A DNA stretch of 64,000 nt, from contig WHVY01000002.1 in assembly GCA_022266195.1 (NCBI GenBank), forward strand, positions 7,021,001-7,085,000, read 5' to 3'. The notes under the pieces were generated by a model. It saw only the letters and a list, made by a program, of their open reading frames with translations, was not told where the DNA came from and did no database searches. Both the position numbers and the translations under genes were made by a program. Of this stretch, positions 59,053 through 64,000 are shown piece by piece (the first letter of the stretch is position 1; every line of letters begins with the position of its first letter). The stretch comes from Tetranychus cinnabarinus (lineage: Eukaryota > Arthropoda > Arachnida > Trombidiformes > Tetranychidae).

Positions 59053-62000
59053 GTAGGTTTGCGATTAAATTTTAATCAATTGCGAGTTTCCATTTCACCT
59101 GTCATTGAGGTGATCATTAAAGAGTGAATAAAATTTTCATTTAACCTTCTTTTTGTGCTTGGAGTAAAGCAAATGCATCACTTTATACAATTCATCAAAG
59201 CAACTTTACAGTCTATTAACATTGACATTGAAACAATTTATCAGTCCAAAGGATCGTTAGACTGATCGAATGTTTCGTTTTTTTTGGAAAATGAAAAATT
59301 GCTTTACACATCTTATTTATTCGACTGCCCAAGAGATGAAACTATTATATTAATGCACTCAAATCAGCGATAATTTTTATGGTCCATCATTTTTCGGTCG
59401 AGCCTTTGGTGTTCAAACATTCAATGTTGCTCGATATTGATCTATAATGCAATACGTTTGCAGCAAATAAAGTGTTTCAACTATTTAGGGAATTGTTGAA
59501 ATGCTCAAAAATATTTATTTTTCTGTAAAACTCGCTAAATTTTCATGTTCTTTGCTGGCCTTTGCAAACTCGAGTTGCTTAGTAAGCTTTTTTTGTTCTT
59601 TGAGCGCATCCAATTACTGAAAATTCCGAAAATCGAATAGTAAAGTAAAGTTTTGTGGATTTTATTTGCTTCAATTAAATGTTTATAACGAATAAAAAAG
59701 GGCTTCAAGATGATTTTTAGTTTGCTACTGGAGCTATCCATTTTTACTAGCCTAGCTACCTTAGCATATTAGCTAACTTGATCTGAGATGGACACACTCT
59801 TAGGTCACTCTCCAGATCTTTTTTGCCCAGAGAACAAACTTGACTTATTTCTATTAAATTGCAGCAAATTGTGCATGAAAATCAAGAAGTTTAAGGAAGT
59901 TTATTCTGTTGTAAATCCGAATTTTTGCAAGTTTTGACGCTTGAACTTCACCTTAGCTGGTTGAAAACATTAGCTCTTAGCTCAGGTGAATCGTGAAAGT
60001 AAAACAAAGTCTTTATTTGTTTTGAAAAAGCAACGAATCGCAATAAATTGCTTAGAAATATAAAACGATAAAAGCTCTAGAATAAAAATGGACAAAAAAT
60101 CGAATGTCTAAAAGTCCTTCTCTATCGGAACAATAAAAATCGACGATTGGATCAGTTTCCAGTTGTCTGGATAGAAAAATTTCTGTAGCGAATATTTATT
60201 TCTCCAATTGTGTACAATTGTTGTGTGATTAATTTTGAGCTGAAACTTAATCGTAAGGACTGTTGAAAAATTAAATTTAGAAATCTTTATTTCGGTGCAA
60301 AAAGTTTCATTATACAGCCTCAAAAGGATTAGTTTGAACAGAGAGTCAAACTTGGATAACTTTAAATTCAATGGAAAGCAAATTACTGTTCTGAAACTTA
60401 TCCAGTGTCCATGCTATCAGTTGAATGGTGAACATTGACTAAACTTGAAATTTACAAGAATAAATATTTGGTTTTGTGGTTAAGCAAATTGATGAAGATC
60501 ATTTTCTTTGTTTGTTCCAAGTCAATCATGGTCATGATGAAAGACATTGAAAGTTTGCATCAACAAAAGGTTGTGGTTGGCCAAACCGTGAAAAGGAAAG
60601 GTAAAGTTCATCTGAATGAATGGACAATATAAACAAACGAAAGCAAGTTAACCTGAAACAATCATGCAATATTTGCTTTGTTCAATTATTAATAGGAAAA
60701 TGAAAACAATTAGCTATTGAATAAAGTGAATAATAAAAGTAACAATTGAAATAAATAATATCCATTAACATTGTTATCAACCTGAATGAGAGACGAAAAG
60801 ACAGAGAGAAAACAGTTTCTTCTCTTTTTTTACGATTCATTCATTTTCCTTCGTGCTCAGAATAGTAACTTTATCCAACTCTTTTCAGATTTTGATCCAC
60901 TTTTTTGGTTCACTTTCACCCGAGATAAACATGCATTTCTGAACATTTATCCATTTTCGTTTCTATAAATTTAATCATAATGATTATCCTTAGCCAATCA
61001 TCATCATCATGAAACTTTATCCTGTGATAACAAAAAACACTGAAACACAGGAAAAGAAGAAGAGAATTGAATGAGAATAAAAAATGAGATTCGCTGGGAA
61101 GTAATTGAATGATGAGAGAAAAATTGTGTTAATTCTCAAGACGAAAGATAATAGTTGATCTCGAGTTATCTCTTAATGCAATTCCATTGTGATCATGTTC
61201 ATTTACAGTTGAATAATGAGTAAATGAATTGAATGTTAATCTGTTACTTGTTCAACTTTTATCACAAAAGATGATAACTTGAATAATGGAGAGCAAAAAG
61301 AAAGAGAAATTATTGCAAATTCCAAGTTATTCTGGTCACTCCCAGTGAATAACTCCCAGTGTTATATCAAATTCCAAGGCTTTTCAAGTTGATATTAAAA
61401 GGTCAATTTTTGTTTTCTTTTTATTCCATTTTCTTTCTTTTATCAACTCATCATGAAATCAAACAAGAATTATGAATAAATTTATCAGCAAAAGTCAACA
61501 TGAAATAATGTTGACAGTTTCCAGCGAAATTGTTGCAAAGAGAGAAAATAAGAAAAATATTATTCTAATTAACACTTGATAATATTCAAAGTTCAATTCT
61601 CAAATGGATTTGTTTTCTTTTCTCACTTTTATCAAATACTGCACTTTTCGAGTTTTGATAACTTTTCATTTTCCACCTTCAAGCTGATTCCAAATGTGAG
61701 AACCAATTTTTTCTGGAACTTTTTTTATTTAAAATTCTTTTCTCTTTTTGCCAGGGTTTTTCATTGTTATAAATTCGAGTAACGTCGCAATGCTTGAAAT
61801 TCATGCGTCATTATCCATTCATTTCAGTCAACATCCCAAAGGGTGAAAGAAGAAACTCGAGAAAATTGAGAAAAGAAATGATCCTGAGCTTTGCTCACTC
61901 CAATCATCAGCTTCATGATGTGAAAATGTGAAAACAAAGCGAAAAAAGTGAAGAAATAAAAACTTGAATTTCATTATTTTTTATTGAATTTATTCGCCTC

Positions 62001-64000
62001 AACCGCATGACTATCTCATAATCACAGTTTCGTTATTTTTTCAATTTCCTTTCAAAAGTTTGAATAAAAGAAAAAAGAACAAAATAAATTGCTAAAAATT
62101 AATTGCCAAGCTTAATCTCTTCCGTCGATATAATCAGCGAAAAACTCATTTATCTGATGAAAACTCGGATGAATCTGAATGTCGTGCAAAGGCAACTTTT
62201 TCAACAAAAGTTTTTCTTTTCCTGAATCTTCATCATTCATTAAGATTACCTTGAAGGTAAACAAAAGAGTAAATAGAGAGAGAAAAAAATTCCAACATTT
62301 TGCATTCTTTATTCAGCATTCTGAAGCAAAAGGATTATCGGTTGAACAGTTTTTGAATAAACTCGACTTGCCTGTGTTCCGTTCATCAGCTGAACCAGTT
62401 GAGATAAACAATTGAAAAGCTTTTCTCACCTTTTTTCGTTAGTAAATAATGAGTCTAATAACGATAATGAACTTTTTCAGCTCTTGATTACTTCCTTCAA
62501 AGGCAAAGGTTCAATGGCGTGAAACTGATGAAAACTCCCAGAAAACTGTTGAACTGTTCAACATTTCGAAAAGTTTTTCTTTTTATTCAAAGTTTCATCG
62601 TCAAAATTTTTGCTTGGTTGTTATCAATGACTCAGGGAATGTGAGTAACTGGGAGTGAAATAATATATCAACGAATAAGTGTTGAGTTTTGATTGAATCA
62701 ATTATTTTCTTTTTTCCCTTCAATCATGCTGTTAATAGGATGATTGCGTGAATGCCAATCAAAATGACAATCTTGAGTTGATGGAATCATTGAGCTTAAT
62801 TGGACAAAATGATGAGAAAATTGCTTTCCAATTCATTCTCAAACTTTTCCAATTTGCATTTGATTAATCAAAATCGACTTTAAAGAATGTTGAAATTGAA
62901 AAATTTCTCCAATTATTTTCTTCTTTTGACCAAATTAACATTCACTCAATTCATCTGATTCTCGGGAGAGATTTATTCTCGATGAGCATCATGATGAACA
63001 TGATAATTTTTGATGGACTTTTTTAAGAATCTTTCGATCGATAAACTAAGAAAGTCCAGTTGAGTTGCTCGCCATGAATCAAGAGTTTATCACTTTACTG
63101 TTCACCATATTTGATCATTAACTCATGATTAAGAGCGTAAATCTGTGAGCTTTCCCATTATCATGGTTAACTATTGTTTGATCTTGATGGGCAAGTCGAC
63201 TGTTAAGTGAAAATTGAATGGACAAAAGTCTGCTTTTGTTGCACCATTTAATGCTTTGCTTTCCGCCTCTTCTGCAGACTATTCAAATGTACACTTGATG
63301 AGTTGTAATATTACATTTGTCATTAATATTATTAGATCAAATGGACTTTTGGCTCTTGCATTATACTCAACATTTACTGGACAATTTAGTTAATTGATGT
63401 AGATCCAAGCAAGATTCTCTAACACCAAATTATGATTAGATTAACAGAATTCAAGATTTTCTTGCAGCCCACAAGTAATCAGCAAAAAGACTTGACTTAA
63501 TGTCCACTAATATCAAATGTAGTTCATGCTTTTCCAGCAAAATTCAAGACTTTCTTTTCAAAAAAATCTCTTCTCAATTGAAGATATTCAATGAGCTTAT
63601 TGAATGTTTCAAGTGTTTTCTGGTCAAATGGATTTTCTGGTTTTCAAGAGTCGCTTTCAAATATTGAAAGCAGATTCAATTGCTGGTTTCCATTTGAATA
63701 TCATTAGTGGATAATAAATAGATCAGAAAATTGTAATCAAATTTCAGTAAATCAAATCATTTGAGTCGCCTTGGAATTGCTGATTCAATGTCTGCATTGT
63801 TTTCCCGTTTTCATCCAATTTCATTTTTGCTACCTTTTCAAGTTCGAGACTTTTATTGCATCTAATGTTGATTAAGGTAACATGCAGGATCAGATTAAAT
63901 TGCATGAACAATGAGAGTTCTCAATTTTCTTGCCATTAAAGTCATTTTTTTTGCATTCATCTTTCCTCTTGTTGATGAAGAAAAAAGATGAAACCAATAA
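59053..64000 (+). other. Unassigned region to the window end
   Basis: Probably intron of the gene beginning at 58872 or intergenic. AT-rich, with short motif-free open frames and many GAAAA/TTTTC runs. No repeat, RNA gene or conserved coding segment was recognised. Confidence 0.35.

Noticed and set aside
1..64000. tRNA, rRNA or CRISPR
   Set aside because: No tRNA T-arm/acceptor arrangement, rRNA-like stretch or regularly spaced short repeats were seen; the window is eukaryotic nuclear DNA.

Overview
This is an AT-rich nuclear segment from an arthropod. Genes are spread out, most introns begin GTAAGT/GTGAGT and end TTTCAG, and AATAAA signals follow several genes. The gene set is a gustatory-receptor-like protein, an intronless DEG/ENaC channel, a low-complexity cuticle-type protein, a Gly/Tyr-rich secreted protein and a His-rich secreted protein with a possible chitin-binding remnant. 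Together with the base composition this suggests a chelicerate, most likely a trombidiform (spider-mite-like) mite. The species assignment is inference; no species-diagnostic marker is present.

Layout. 0.2-1.5 kb (-): four-exon His-rich/acidic secreted protein. 1.5-10.4 kb: long low-complexity intergenic stretch with no supported gene. 10.4-12.7 kb (-): three-exon WAPL (cohesin release factor). 13.5-19.4 kb: three paralogous type II membrane glycoproteins of an unrecognised family (+). AP-1 sigma (+) and mitochondrial ribosomal protein uS7m (-) sit between copies two and three. 20.8-22.5 kb: three degenerate copies of a long repeat. 22.8-23.3 kb (-): Gly/Tyr-rich secreted protein. 25.9-28.1 kb (+): five-exon gustatory-receptor-like gene. 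29.7-39.4 kb (-): RAP1GDS1/SmgGDS, with its seven coding exons joined in frame; its largest intron (6.9 kb) holds a complete DEG/ENaC gene on the same strand. 42.5 kb (+): cuticle-type protein with a TATA box. 46.1-49.5 kb (+): in-phase candidate exons of an unrecognised gene whose intron holds a 0.94 kb inverted-repeat element with a broken copy of a secreted-protein-like sequence. 50.4-50.9 kb: a 508 bp hairpin MITE. 58.9 kb (+): a first-exon candidate. The rest of 51-64 kb is largely unassigned.

The genes form no operon or pathway. WAPL, AP-1 sigma, uS7m and SmgGDS are housekeeping genes. The receptor, channel, membrane glycoprotein family and secreted structural proteins are the lineage-variable part. 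The most unusual item is the three-copy membrane glycoprotein family: a lone ectodomain cysteine at residue 133 and a sequon at 52 are kept in all copies, while copies one and two are mosaics of near-identical and strongly diverged segments.
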